Assembly (NCBI RefSeq): GCF_005048155.1
Contig: NZ_SUMB01000012.1
Span: 124,001-188,000, forward strand
Origin: Streptomyces piniterrae
GTDB lineage: Bacteria > Actinomycetota > Actinomycetes > Streptomycetales > Streptomycetaceae
DNA: 64,000 nucleotides
Direction of reading: 5' to 3'
Positions 17,901 to 26,210 of the stretch are shown in pieces (the first letter of the stretch is position 1; each line of letters starts with the position of its first letter). The notes under the pieces are model-generated. The model was given only the letters and a program-made list of their open reading frames with translations. It ran no database searches and was not told the origin of the DNA. The translations under genes and the position numbers were made by a program.

Positions 17901-19829
17901 GGGCGAGCCGCCACCGTCGCGGGGCACGTCGACGCGGCCTTGGGCATGCAGGCCCGGCTCGCCGAACTCACCCGGATCGCGCTGCCCGCCACCGGCGTCG
18001 GCGGTGCCGTGGTGACCGGTCTCGGCCTGTTGCGCGGGCTGCCGTTGCGCCGGGCACTGGAGTCCGGCGTGGCGGTGGCGGTGGCCGCCGTTCCCGAGGG
18101 GCTTCCGCTGGTCGCCACCGTCTCCCAACTGGCCGCCGCCCGCCGGCTGTCCCGTATCGGCGTGCTGGTCCGGTCCACCCGGGCGCTGGAGGCCCTCGGC
18201 CGGGTCGACACCCTGTGCTTCGACAAGACGGGCACGCTCACCGAGGGCCGGCTGCGGGTCACCCGGCTGGCCGGGCCGTCCGGCCCCCTGCCGCCCGGCG
18301 GGCCGGTCGGCCGGCAGGTGCTGCGCACCGCCGCACGGGCCTGCCCGCCGACCGAGGGCACGGCCCTTCCGCTTTCGCACGCCACCGACCGGGCCGTGGT
18401 GGCGGCCGCCCACGCCGCGGAGGACGACACCGCCTGGACGCTCGTCGAAGAGCTGCCGTTCGAGACCGGCCGCGGATACGCCGCCTCGCTCGGACGGGAC
18501 GGGGACACGGCGGTGCTCGCGGTGAAGGGCGCTCCCGAGGTCGTACTCGCCCGCTGCACCCGGGTGCCACGCCCCGGGCAGGAGGACCGGCCGATCACCG
18601 ACGTCCGGCGCAGGGCCGCCAAGCACACCGTGGGCCGGCTGGCCGCCCAGGGCCTGCGGGTGCTGGCCGTGGCCCAACGGACGGTGCCCGACGCGGAGTT
18701 GGTACGCGGCCGGCTCGCCGAGCACGTCGACGAACTGACGCTGCTCGGTTTCGTCGGCATCTCCGACACCCCGCGGCCGGCCGCCGACGACACCGTGCGC
18801 CGGCTGGGCGAGGCCGGTATCCGGGTCGTCATGATCACCGGTGACCACCCGGACACCGCCACGGCGGTCGCCGCCGAACTCGGCATTCCGGACGCCCAGC
18901 AGGTCCTGACCGGCGCCGAGCTGGACGTGCTGCCCGCCCCCGACCGCATCGCCGCGGTCGGCGAGGCCGCCGTCTTCGCCCGGGTGTCACCCGCGCAGAA
19001 GGTGCGGATCATCAAGGACCTGCGCAAGGCCGGCCGCGTGGTCGCGATGGCCGGCGACGGCGCGAACGACGCCGCCGCGATCCGCCGCGCCGACGTGGGC
19101 ATCGCCGTCGCCGGGCGCGGCACCGGCTCCGCCAGGACCGCCGCCGGCCTGGTGCTCACCGCGGCCCACACCGGGCTCATCCTGGACGCGCTGCGCGAGG
19201 GCCGGGCCCTGTGGGACAGCGTGCGGGACGCCGTCGCCATCCTCGTCGGCGGCAACGCGGGCGAGGTCGCCTTCACCGTACTGGCCACCGCCCTCAGCGG
19301 CCGGACACCGCTGAGCACCCGTCAACTCCTGGTCGTGAACATGCTCACCGACATGCTCCCGTCGCTGGCCGTCGCCCTCACCCCGGCCAAACGGGGCGAA
19401 CGGACAGGGAACCAGGACGTCCGCCCGCTCGGCGCCGGCCCGGCACGCGGCTTCGTCGGCACGGACATGGCCCGCGCACTGGCCGTACGCGGCGGCGCCA
19501 CCGCGCTCGCCGCACTGACCGCCTGGCAGATCGGCCGACTCACCCGGCTCGTCCCCGGCGGCACCCGCCGCGCCTCCACCATGGGCCTGGCCGCACTCGT
19601 CGGCACCCAGCTCGGCCAGACCCTGCTCACCCGCTGGCACAGCCCCCTCGTCCTCGGCACCAGCGCCGTCTCGGCCCTCGCCCTCCTCACCCTCGTCGAG
19701 ACCCCGCTGGTCAGCCAGTTCTTCGGCTGCACCCCGCTCGGCCCGTTCGCCTGGACGGTCGTCGCCTGCTCGGCCACCGCCGCCACCCTTGCAGCCGCCC
19801 TCACCTCACGGGTCGTGACACAGAACTGA
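15000..19829 (+). CDS. giant cation-transporting P-type ATPase (CtpI-like)
   Basis: This 1609-residue protein is about twice the usual P-type ATPase length and matches the size and layout of mycobacterial CtpI. An HMA-like domain lies near residues 120-180 (RYVRALTRALHRIEGVRWAEV), followed by a long N-terminal half that looks like a degenerate repeat of transporter segments. The catalytic half has LTGEPVPVEK (actuator), the membrane motif VPEGLPL, the phosphorylation motif DKTGTLTEG with Asp 1075, and the hinge MAGDGANDAAAI, then C-terminal membrane helices. PEGLPL resembles P2-type (Ca-like) pumps rather than the CPC motif of heavy-metal pumps, so the ion is unclear. GTG 15000 is preceded by GAGAGGGG. 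Confidence 0.9.
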   Translation: MRVPAAGAWGAVLGLPIAVARVASTLVVGGAVTGATASVRIAARAGGQALEVASGTARAAGAALPRTGWSAVRGVVEGQVQAAERAAGALRDLAHGERPRRVWARSGRAHIQAHGLSGNGDRHHRYVRALTRALHRIEGVRWAEVNAVTGHVLIAYAEGSVGLESLVATVEAVEEAHGAHRVAESADGRHPDDDLAVSAAAVALAADCLGVGTALLGRLTALPAVPSPVRALVALADALPQARQQWERRIGRTRTDVLFAVVNAAVHGTSSGATPLAVDAAYRGFQLYEILARRRAWNLRERELVVRGGAAQPQECPGRARRPCPLPPGPVEKAADRTALGQLLGGAAVLLRTGDPVAAGDAVLATVPKAAGLGREAFATVLGHDLARRGVVALDPAALRRLDRIDAVVIDSSVLCNGELRLLSAVSTSDALDDAHVWRTASGLLADCGTAGLRGDGPWPRRDQRQDQVPDGESEGSRGSGPGVGTSSGWRLVRAHDALSGSGPSHPTGMTLDLVDHDGHRAGRVRVGTSLDPLAEAVLAAAHEAAPTVVLTQHASVAELLAWGDESAPEADRLTEQVQALQRDGHGVLAIAHDGQRALDAADVGVNVLRRLGATDWCADLVCGPGLAEVWRLLSAVPAARRAAARAAQLSLSGSALGALLVASRRRRRVRGPMRAVSAWHDLPPVHAACLTAMLANALTARRLDHRPLPPPVVRDAWHALGAHEVYRRLHHGRTTEAESDGPGATTAAPHGPVHRLAHRIVRRYGSDPLLDRAVITPVRGALRLAAAAQHELDDPLTPVLALGAAASAIVGSSVDALLVVGVMAGNAVISGAQRMRAERALGELMVGQQTTARRLRADEQRSVPLPLARLRHAPSERVPGESLRAGDLIALRANDVVPADARLLLTDALEVDEAALTGEPVPVEKTAEPVPGAEPADRSCIVYEGTTVLAGSGIAIVVATGAATEAGRAATVAGHVDAALGMQARLAELTRIALPATGVGGAVVTGLGLLRGLPLRRALESGVAVAVAAVPEGLPLVATVSQLAAARRLSRIGVLVRSTRALEALGRVDTLCFDKTGTLTEGRLRVTRLAGPSGPLPPGGPVGRQVLRTAARACPPTEGTALPLSHATDRAVVAAAHAAEDDTAWTLVEELPFETGRGYAASLGRDGDTAVLAVKGAPEVVLARCTRVPRPGQEDRPITDVRRRAAKHTVGRLAAQGLRVLAVAQRTVPDAELVRGRLAEHVDELTLLGFVGISDTPRPAADDTVRRLGEAGIRVVMITGDHPDTATAVAAELGIPDAQQVLTGAELDVLPAPDRIAAVGEAAVFARVSPAQKVRIIKDLRKAGRVVAMAGDGANDAAAIRRADVGIAVAGRGTGSARTAAGLVLTAAHTGLILDALREGRALWDSVRDAVAILVGGNAGEVAFTVLATALSGRTPLSTRQLLVVNMLTDMLPSLAVALTPAKRGERTGNQDVRPLGAGPARGFVGTDMARALAVRGGATALAALTAWQIGRLTRLVPGGTRRASTMGLAALVGTQLGQTLLTRWHSPLVLGTSAVSALALLTLVETPLVSQFFGCTPLGPFAWTVVACSATAATLAAALTSRVVTQN

Positions 19830-20169
19830 GCGCACCGAGCTCCCACCACCTCACGGCCCGCGCCGCCCGGGGTCGGCGTGCCCGGGGGTCGATCCTGCGC
19901 GCGGGAGAGTGCGGATCACCGGCGTCGTCTCCGGGGTCCGGACGGCATCGAGCGCGGTCACGTGTGTTCCCGGTGAGGGGCCGGGCGGCCCGGACAAAGC
20001 CCCGACGACGGCGAGTTCGACCTTCCGCGAGGGGAGGTCGCCGCGGCCGTCGTCGGTGACGACCGGCGACAACCGGGTCACGACCACTCACCCCTGCCGG
20101 TGGTGCCGTGCCTGCCCGCGACGCCGACGCGCCCGCCCCGGACGGGCGCGTCGGCGGCAGTGCGACGGG
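19830..20169. other. convergent intergenic region without a recognised gene
   Basis: This 340-bp region lies between the P-type ATPase and the oppositely oriented BRCT/propeller gene. Several short frames cross it, but none has a recognisable motif or a convincing ribosome site. Its clear elements are a long hairpin at 20122-20156 and a smaller one (GTCGTC/GACGAC) at 20049-20063, both suited to ending transcription. Confidence 0.5.
20122..20156 (-). terminator. 14-bp hairpin downstream of the BRCT/propeller gene
   Basis: CGCCGACGCGCCCG (20122-20135) pairs perfectly with CGGGCGCGTCGGCG (20143-20156) around a 7-nt loop. It starts 13 nt after the stop of the minus-strand gene. There is no T tract. 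It could also act on read-through from the P-type ATPase gene on the other strand. Confidence 0.7.
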
Positions 20170-23100
20170 TCACCAGGGCGGGCGGTTGAACCCCGTGAGG
20201 GCGAGCCACAGGGCACCGAACGCGGCGCTCGGGCGGTCGTTGAAGTCGTCGCTGAGCGGAACCAGTTCCAGCAGGTCGAGCACGGCGGAGAGATGACCGC
20301 ACTCGGCGGCACTCTGGATCAGTAACTCGATGGGCCGCTGTCGCCGGGCGTGCGGCGTCTGCTGGATCTCGGCATAGTCCTTGGCCAACTCCTCGACGTC
20401 GAGGTCGGTCGGCGTCAGCGGCCGGACCGGCGGGGTGCCGGCAGCGGCGGCCAGGTGGGCCCGCTCGACCAACTCCTCGTCGACCGACCAGTTGTGTTCT
20501 CCCCACCCCTCCAGCAGGTCCGGCCGGCCGGCCTCGGCGAGCGCCGTCAGCACCTCGTACGGCACCTCCCAGCCGGGCAGCCGCTGGAACTCGCGGGCCA
20601 GGTCGATCCGGCCGCCGCGCACCAGATACACCAGCCACTCCGGCTCCGAGGTGTAGCCGGCCCGCGGGTGGCTGCTCCGGTCCGCCAGAATCTCGCGGGC
20701 CAGGTCCTCCCGCCCGCACTCCAGCACCGCGTGCAGGACCGCCAGATGGTCCTCCCACGGGTTGGGTTCGACGCTGATGGCCGCGCGGGCGCGCCGGAAC
20801 CAGTCCTCGGCGCGTCCAGGGTCGCCCAGTGCGTGACACGCGGCCCCGAACGAGGCGGCGATGTCGGCGTTCATCTCCTTCCCGACGACCTCGGCGACGA
20901 GGGACTCGGCACAGTCGAACGCGGTACGGGCGGCGTGCGCCCGCCCGGCGCGGGCCAGGAGCACGGCGACGTCCGACGCCGCGGCGATCCGGTCCGTCAC
21001 ATCGGGCACGTCGTCGATCAGCGCCAGCGCGGCCTCCGGTGCGCCGTGCCGGACGCGCAGCCGGGCGGCGGCCCGCAGATACGGGCCGATGGCGAAGCCC
21101 CACCGGTCGTGATCGAGGTGGGCGAGGGAGCGCCGCACCGCCTCGTACAACTCGTCGACACCGGCGGTGTTCGGCGGCGGCCATGCGGACGGCTCGCCGG
21201 AATCCGCCCGCTCCGCCAGGTCCTCGCGGTATTCCCGGAGGATCTCGCCGTCCTCGGAGTCGAGCAGATCGGCCGCGGTCAGGGCGTCCGGCAGCACCTG
21301 GAGCCCACCCCACCGCACGGGCCAGGCGAGGCGGCGCCCCACCGCCCAGGTGAGCACGGAGTCCAGCGCGTCCTCGCGCCCGTGCGGAGCGATGACGGCG
21401 CCGGGTTCCAGCGTCATCGCCCAGGTACGGTCGTCGAGGGCGAAGATCTGCCTGGCGAACTCTTCGGCCGCGTCGCCCTCCACGGGGCGCGGCCCCTCCG
21501 GCACCCGCAGGAAGGGGAAGTCCCCGACGGCCTCGCCGGTGTCGGCACGGACGAACCGGACGCAAGCGGCGCCGACCAGCACCAGGGTGTCGTCCGCGCC
21601 CCAGTGGACGGCGTCGGCGCCACCCGCGGCCAGTACCCTCAGCCGCCGGGCGCGGGCCGGATCGGCGAGGGACCAGACCTCGACGGTGTCCTCGGAGGTC
21701 AGGCAGGCCGCGCGCTCCCCACCGGGCGCCCAGGCCCAGGCGTTGACGTCGCCGCCCCACTTGTCGTCGTCCCGCCACTCCGGGTGCGCGATCGAGACGC
21801 TGCCGACATGGCGCTCGTCGTCGAAGATGTGGACCGCGGGCGCGGCCGTGCCCGAGCCGGGCGTCAGGACGGCGAGCCGGTTGGTCTGCGGATCGGTGCG
21901 CCCGCCGGCCCAGCGCAGCGAACAGGGCTTGCCGAGGGCGAAGGGACCGCAGCGTGTCCGGCCGTCGGCCGCGTCGCGGAAGAACAGACCGCGGTCGGTG
22001 ACGGCGGCGACGAGACGGCCGTCCGGGCTGGGGCAGGAGAGGTTGGCCTGCGCGTACCAGAGCACCTGGCGGGTCCCGGCGTCCACACAGAGGGCGTTGG
22101 CCCCGAAGAGACGAGTGCCGTCGGGCGACCACACCGGGCGCTCGATCCACTGCCCGACCCGGAAGCCGTCCTCGTCGGGCCGCGCGCCGAGCCGGTCGAA
22201 CTCCTTCCGCACCGCCTCAGGGAGCCGCCGCGCCATGGCGTACGGGTGCTCGGCCTCCACATGGTTGGGCAGCCAGTCCAGTTCACCGCGGTCCAGCGGG
22301 ACGAGGCAGCCCTGCAGCCCGCCGTCGCCGTTCGTGCCGCAGTGGAAGTAGACGCTCCGCCCGTCGGGGGAGAGCGCGAACTCCGACGGGCGGGAATTGC
22401 CGTCCGACACGGAGATCGCGGCGATCGGGTCCATGGACCCCCCGGTAGGGCTCCACACGCCCACCATGTTGGTGCAGTAGGCCATGGCGAGGCGGGTGGA
22501 GTCGGCGGACCACTGCATCGTGCGCCCGTAATCGGGCCATCCGATGCCACCGATGATGCCCGGGACGGCGTTGACGCACCGTCCGGAGGCGACCTCCCAG
22601 ATCTGCAGGACGCCGCCCGCGTCGTAGTCGTCGCCCACCCAGCTGCCGGTGGCGAGATAGCGGCCGTCGGGGCTCAGCGCATGGCCCACGATCTCCACTT
22701 CATGGCCATACGGGTGCAGCAGCCTGGCCTCACCGGAGTCGCACAGCCGGCGGGTGGCCAGTCGATGGGCGTCGGTGACGCCCTCGCTGCGCTCCAGCTC
22801 CGCGAGGCGGGCGCGCAGCGGCGGCAGGTCCCGGTGCGGGGTGAAGGCGGACCAGTCGGCACCGTCCAAGAGGGCGCGCAGCTCATCGGAGCCGGCCGCG
22901 GCGGCGAGGGCGGTCGGTGCGAGGAACGGCGGCGGGTCGTACGTGGGGGAGGAGCCGCCGCCCTCCGCACGTTCCAGCATGCCCAGCAGCGCCTCCTCGT
23001 CGAATTGCGGTGTGCGGAGCATCTCGTCCGAGCGGGGTAGGGGACCCCGCTCACCGAAGGCGAGAAAAACCAGGTCCGTCCCAGCGGTCACGGTGTCCGC

Positions 23101-23199
23101 CACCCGGGCGCCGAGCGCCTCCAGCCGGCGTATCGCCTCGTCTCTTCCGATGGAGTCAAAGTCCCCGTACAGCACGACAGTGCGTCCCCGTAGTTCCAT
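20170..23199 (-). CDS. BRCT-domain protein with beta-propeller (WD40-like) and TPR-like regions
   Basis: This protein of 1009 residues begins with a BRCT-like module at about residues 1-60 (ELRGRTVVLYGDFDSIGRDE ... LEALGARV...TDLVFLAFGER). BRCT modules are normally phosphopeptide or DNA-end binding and found in ligases. The middle, about residues 150-600, contains repeated strands of the type LSPDGRYLATGSW, LSPDGRSVYFHC, WSPDGTRLFG, typical of a beta propeller. The last 350 residues are helical with TPR-like units (AARTAFDCAESLVAEV, GDPGRAEDWFRRARAAI). ATG 23199 follows TAAGG at a good distance; upstream in-frame starts have no ribosome site. The function is unknown. The gene is divergent from the secreted hydrolase at 23485. 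Confidence 0.75.
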   Translation of the reverse strand: MELRGRTVVLYGDFDSIGRDEAIRRLEALGARVADTVTAGTDLVFLAFGERGPLPRSDEMLRTPQFDEEALLGMLERAEGGGSSPTYDPPPFLAPTALAAAAGSDELRALLDGADWSAFTPHRDLPPLRARLAELERSEGVTDAHRLATRRLCDSGEARLLHPYGHEVEIVGHALSPDGRYLATGSWVGDDYDAGGVLQIWEVASGRCVNAVPGIIGGIGWPDYGRTMQWSADSTRLAMAYCTNMVGVWSPTGGSMDPIAAISVSDGNSRPSEFALSPDGRSVYFHCGTNGDGGLQGCLVPLDRGELDWLPNHVEAEHPYAMARRLPEAVRKEFDRLGARPDEDGFRVGQWIERPVWSPDGTRLFGANALCVDAGTRQVLWYAQANLSCPSPDGRLVAAVTDRGLFFRDAADGRTRCGPFALGKPCSLRWAGGRTDPQTNRLAVLTPGSGTAAPAVHIFDDERHVGSVSIAHPEWRDDDKWGGDVNAWAWAPGGERAACLTSEDTVEVWSLADPARARRLRVLAAGGADAVHWGADDTLVLVGAACVRFVRADTGEAVGDFPFLRVPEGPRPVEGDAAEEFARQIFALDDRTWAMTLEPGAVIAPHGREDALDSVLTWAVGRRLAWPVRWGGLQVLPDALTAADLLDSEDGEILREYREDLAERADSGEPSAWPPPNTAGVDELYEAVRRSLAHLDHDRWGFAIGPYLRAAARLRVRHGAPEAALALIDDVPDVTDRIAAASDVAVLLARAGRAHAARTAFDCAESLVAEVVGKEMNADIAASFGAACHALGDPGRAEDWFRRARAAISVEPNPWEDHLAVLHAVLECGREDLAREILADRSSHPRAGYTSEPEWLVYLVRGGRIDLAREFQRLPGWEVPYEVLTALAEAGRPDLLEGWGEHNWSVDEELVERAHLAAAAGTPPVRPLTPTDLDVEELAKDYAEIQQTPHARRQRPIELLIQSAAECGHLSAVLDLLELVPLSDDFNDRPSAAFGALWLALTGFNRPPW

Positions 23200-23484
23200 G
23201 GCATGGACCTTACTCACCACGACCGACATCGCTGAGCCGGGTCGGCTCGAATCACCGTATGTGCAGGGCGAGTTGGGGAACCTCCGGGCCCCGCTGGTGC
23301 GTCGCGCCGTGGACGGCAACACCTCCCCGCACGCCCGCTCGCCGCGATGCGCCCCACGACGCCCGCCACGCACACCACACTTTCACGAACACCTCTGTTC
23401 GCAGAACCTCTCCCAGCGCTACCTTTGGCGTCGCACTGGGCCGGAACTCAGCTTCCTCCCAAGCCGATTCGAGACGAGGTGCAC

Positions 23485-24450
23485 ATGCGAAAGGCACGAT
23501 CGTTACTCGCGCTGGTCGTCGCGCTGCCCGCCCTGGGGCTGAGCGCGCCGCAGGCCGTCGCCGCCTCCCCGCAGACGCAGACGCAGACGCGCACGCACGC
23601 ACAGGTGCAGACCCGGGCCGACTGCCCGAACACGATGATCTTCGAGGTCGGCGGCCACCTCGACGGCGACGCCACGGTCTACGACCGCAGCAACGCCGCC
23701 CTCCCCGAAGGTGTTTCGTTCACGAAGATCCACTACTCGGCGTCCATCGCCCCGTACCCCGGCGACACCGTTTCACTGGACGACTCCGTGGCCGAGGGCA
23801 TCGGCAAACTCGACGCGGCGGTCAAGGACTTCCACGGCATGTGCTCCGCCAGCCACATCACCATCGCCGGCTACTCGCAGGGCGCGATCGTCGCCGGCGA
23901 TGAACTGGCCGTCCTTTCCGAAAGCGACGCCGTCCCGCACGACCGGATCAACGGTGTGCTCTACGGCGATCCCCGGCGCCCCGGTGCGGACGGCGGCCCC
24001 GGCGGCATCGAGACGAACCTGCCGACGATCCTGCCGGGCATGACCATGAAGGGGCCGCGCGGTTTCGGCGATCTGACGGTCAAGGAGATCTGCAACACCA
24101 ACGACGGCATCTGCTATTCCGAGAACGTGCTCACGAATCTGGCCTGCTTCGCCAACGGCGTCGTCGGATACTTCACCGGCGACCACGCCTACGACATCAA
24201 CCCGCATGCCGTCTCCGGCGGCGGCGACCAGCTCAACCGCCAGCCGCCGAAGATCCCGCTCTGCGGCCCGGGGCTGCCGATCCCGAGCGGGACGCCCCAC
24301 CAACTGTTGACGCCCCACCAAGTGTTCAAGAGCGACCCCGCCGAGGGCAGGCACCAAGTGGCCGACTACCGCTCCATGATCACGCCGCTGCTGCCCGCCG
24401 ACGTACGGGGCCGGCTGGCGTACTTCCCCTGGCTCCCCGCGGCCGGCTGA
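23485..24450 (+). CDS. secreted PE-PPE/cutinase-like serine hydrolase
   Basis: This 321-residue protein has a Sec signal peptide (MRKARSLLALVVALPALGLSAPQAVAA) followed by a Gln/Thr repeat (QTQTQTRTHAQVQT) and the mature fold. The nucleophile elbow is AGYSQGA with Ser 131. An Asp between two cysteines (CNTNDGIC) and the His in GDHAYDINPH match the triad and disulfide of the PE-PPE/cutinase-like alpha/beta hydrolases, which cleave lipid or polyester bonds outside the cell. ATG 23485 follows GAGACGAGG. It ends 4 bp before the convergent TetR gene. Confidence 0.85.
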   Translation: MRKARSLLALVVALPALGLSAPQAVAASPQTQTQTRTHAQVQTRADCPNTMIFEVGGHLDGDATVYDRSNAALPEGVSFTKIHYSASIAPYPGDTVSLDDSVAEGIGKLDAAVKDFHGMCSASHITIAGYSQGAIVAGDELAVLSESDAVPHDRINGVLYGDPRRPGADGGPGGIETNLPTILPGMTMKGPRGFGDLTVKEICNTNDGICYSENVLTNLACFANGVVGYFTGDHAYDINPHAVSGGGDQLNRQPPKIPLCGPGLPIPSGTPHQLLTPHQVFKSDPAEGRHQVADYRSMITPLLPADVRGRLAYFPWLPAAG

Positions 24451-24454
24451 CCGC

Positions 24455-25222
24455 TCAGCCGAGGAGCCGTACCGCGAGACGGACGAGCGGATCCTCCAGG
24501 CCGCGCAGGCCCCGCAGGTCGTCCGCGGCCAGGTGCGCCGTCACCAGCTGCGCGGCGGCCGCGACCAGGGCCTCACAGGCGAAGCGCGGCTCGTCCGCAC
24601 CGCCCCCGGCTCCCACCTGGAAGATCTCGGCGATGGCGTCCGCGAACCAACGCTGCCACTCCATGCGGCGGGCCATCGCCTCCGGCCCGGCGGCGTACAC
24701 CTCGACGAGGAACAGCCGGGCAAAGGCGGGCCGTTCGGCGAGGGTCCGCAGATAGAGGCGCAGCAGCCGGCGGAAGACCTCCTCCGGGGCGACCGGCGAA
24801 GTCGTCCCGGCGGAGTCGGGCGCCGGCTGCCACGCATCGCCGAGCAGGCCCGCCAACTGGTGCGTGGCGGCGTCCAGCGCTTGGATGAAGCAGTCCTCCT
24901 TGGAACGGAACTGCTGGTAGAACGTCTCCCGCGACACCCCGGCACGCCGGATGATCTCGGCGACCGAGGTCCCCGCGTACCCCTTGTCCTTCATCGCCTC
25001 GGCAGTGGCGGTCAGCATGCGAAGCCGCTGCGACGCCACCACCTGCGCACGGCTGAGGTGGTGCCGGCCGCTGGGCAAAGGCCCAGGGCGGGCGGTCTCG
25101 CGCGGGGATCCAGCCAACTCCTGCCTCCACATGTCGGATCGGTCTCCGGGCGCGGATTCGTGATCGCCGTGGCCGGTATCCGATAGTGCCCGAGGCGCAG
25201 CGGTCATCCGGTGCCGGCCCAT
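24455..25222 (-). CDS. TetR/AcrR-family transcriptional regulator
   Basis: The frame gives 255 residues with the TetR helix-turn-helix at about 68-115 (RLRMLTATAEAMKDKGYAGTSVAEIIRRAGVSRETFYQQF). A long hydrophilic N-terminus precedes it, so the real start could be further in. The C-terminal ligand domain has no recognisable subfamily signature. It follows the second TetR gene on the same strand with a gap of 54 bp and may share its promoter. The convergent hydrolase gene and the upstream molybdenum hydroxylase operon are possible targets. Confidence 0.88.
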   Translation of the reverse strand: MGRHRMTAAPRALSDTGHGDHESAPGDRSDMWRQELAGSPRETARPGPLPSGRHHLSRAQVVASQRLRMLTATAEAMKDKGYAGTSVAEIIRRAGVSRETFYQQFRSKEDCFIQALDAATHQLAGLLGDAWQPAPDSAGTTSPVAPEEVFRRLLRLYLRTLAERPAFARLFLVEVYAAGPEAMARRMEWQRWFADAIAEIFQVGAGGGADEPRFACEALVAAAAQLVTAHLAADDLRGLRGLEDPLVRLAVRLLG

Positions 25223-25276
25223 CGGACGGGCCTCAGGACGGGTGCCGGCCCCATGGTGTGGTGCGCGCCGTGCCGC

Positions 25277-25855
25277 TCATGCCCCGGGAGCGCCGGCGCG
25301 AAGGCCGTCCATGACCAGGTCGAGGAGCCGTCCGGCGCGGGTGTGCCAGTCCCCGTGCGGATCGATCTGCCAGAGGCCGGCGATGGCGAGCACGAAGTCG
25401 TCCGGGGTCACGCCGGGGCGGATGGTGCCGGCCTCCTCGTTCGCCTTCAGCAGGAGTTCGACGGCCGAGGTCACCGGGCCGTGTCCCAGTCCGGCCAGGC
25501 TGCCGTGCGCGCTGGTGGCCTTGCGCATCGCGTCGGCCAGGCCGGCCTTGGCCATGGCGTACTGGGCGAGGCGGTCCATCCACTCCCGCAGGGCCTCGTC
25601 GGGTGTGCGGGTCTTGAGAAGTTGGCAGGCGGTGTCGGAGACCTGCTGGACCTCGTGCCGGTAGACCTCCAGGACGAGGGACTCGCGATTGGGGAAGTGG
25701 CGGTAGAACGTGCCCTGTCCGACGCCCGCCTTCTTCGCGATCGAGCTCAGCGGGGCATCGGCCGAGCGGGTCAGCTCCGCCAGGGCCACTTCCAGGATGC
25801 GCTCGCGATTCCGTTGCGCGTCCGAGCGCAGTGGCGGGTCGTTCCTCTGCTGCAC
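25277..25855 (-). CDS. TetR-family repressor, probable regulator of the adjacent hydroxylase operon
   Basis: This 192-residue protein has an N-terminal TetR domain (RERILEVALAELTRSADAPLSSIAKKAGVGQGTFYRHFPNRE) and a C-terminal domain of the group found next to oxidoreductase genes. GTG 25855 follows GGGAGGAGG. It is divergent from the PaoABC-type operon starting at 26211, and the 355-bp gap holds two matching palindromes (25905-25920 and 25936-25949), the classical arrangement for a TetR repressor that controls itself and its neighbour. The ligand is unknown, perhaps the operon's substrate. Confidence 0.9.
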   Translation of the reverse strand: MQQRNDPPLRSDAQRNRERILEVALAELTRSADAPLSSIAKKAGVGQGTFYRHFPNRESLVLEVYRHEVQQVSDTACQLLKTRTPDEALREWMDRLAQYAMAKAGLADAMRKATSAHGSLAGLGHGPVTSAVELLLKANEEAGTIRPGVTPDDFVLAIAGLWQIDPHGDWHTRAGRLLDLVMDGLRAGAPGA

Positions 25856-25904
25856 TCGTCCTCCTCCCGGCTTCCGGAAATCACGACTGGGCCGGCCTTG
25901 CTAA

Positions 25905-25949
25905 CCGGACAGCTGTCCGGTAGATTTGAAACTAACGGACAGCTGTCCG
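25905..25949. promoter_or_regulatory. two TetR-type operator palindromes, with a promoter at the first
   Basis: CCGGACAGCTGTCCGG (25905-25920) and CGGACAGCTGTCCG (25936-25949) share a 14-bp core, and their centres are 30 bp apart, close to three helical turns. TTGCTA (25898-25903) and TAGATT (25921-25926) with 17-bp spacing flank the first copy and could be the -35 and -10 of the plus-strand operon. A repressor on this copy would sit in the promoter spacer. The remaining sequence to 26210 shows nothing else distinct. Confidence 0.75.
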
Positions 25950-26210
25950 CTTGGGTCCACCATAGCGTTAGATACGGCCGGTGTGGACGGCCGTGGCCAC
26001 TGCGACCGGCTTTCGGTCTGTCGCGGATGCCGCGCCGCGCCACGGCGCCCAGGCTGACGCCCTACGCACAGCGCCACCTCTTCTCCGGCTTCTCCGGCTC
26101 GACCTCTCGATCCCGCATGGCAGGGATCGTCCGACTCTCCGGTCGACCACGCCGGCGTCAGGCCCGCGCCTGACGCCGCCGCGCACCACATATGCGAAAG
26201 AAGGCTGCTC

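Noticed and set aside
16950..18848. 632-codon minus-strand frame inside the P-type ATPase gene
   Set aside because: Shadow of a gene with intact catalytic motifs.
19851..20325. Short frames in both directions across the convergent intergenic region
   Set aside because: No ribosome sites or domain signs, and they run through the terminator hairpins.
23581..23620. Cysteine-free Gln/Thr repeat in the secreted hydrolase as a separate functional domain
   Set aside because: It is a short low-complexity linker (CAGACG-like repeats) directly after the signal peptide and needs no special explanation.
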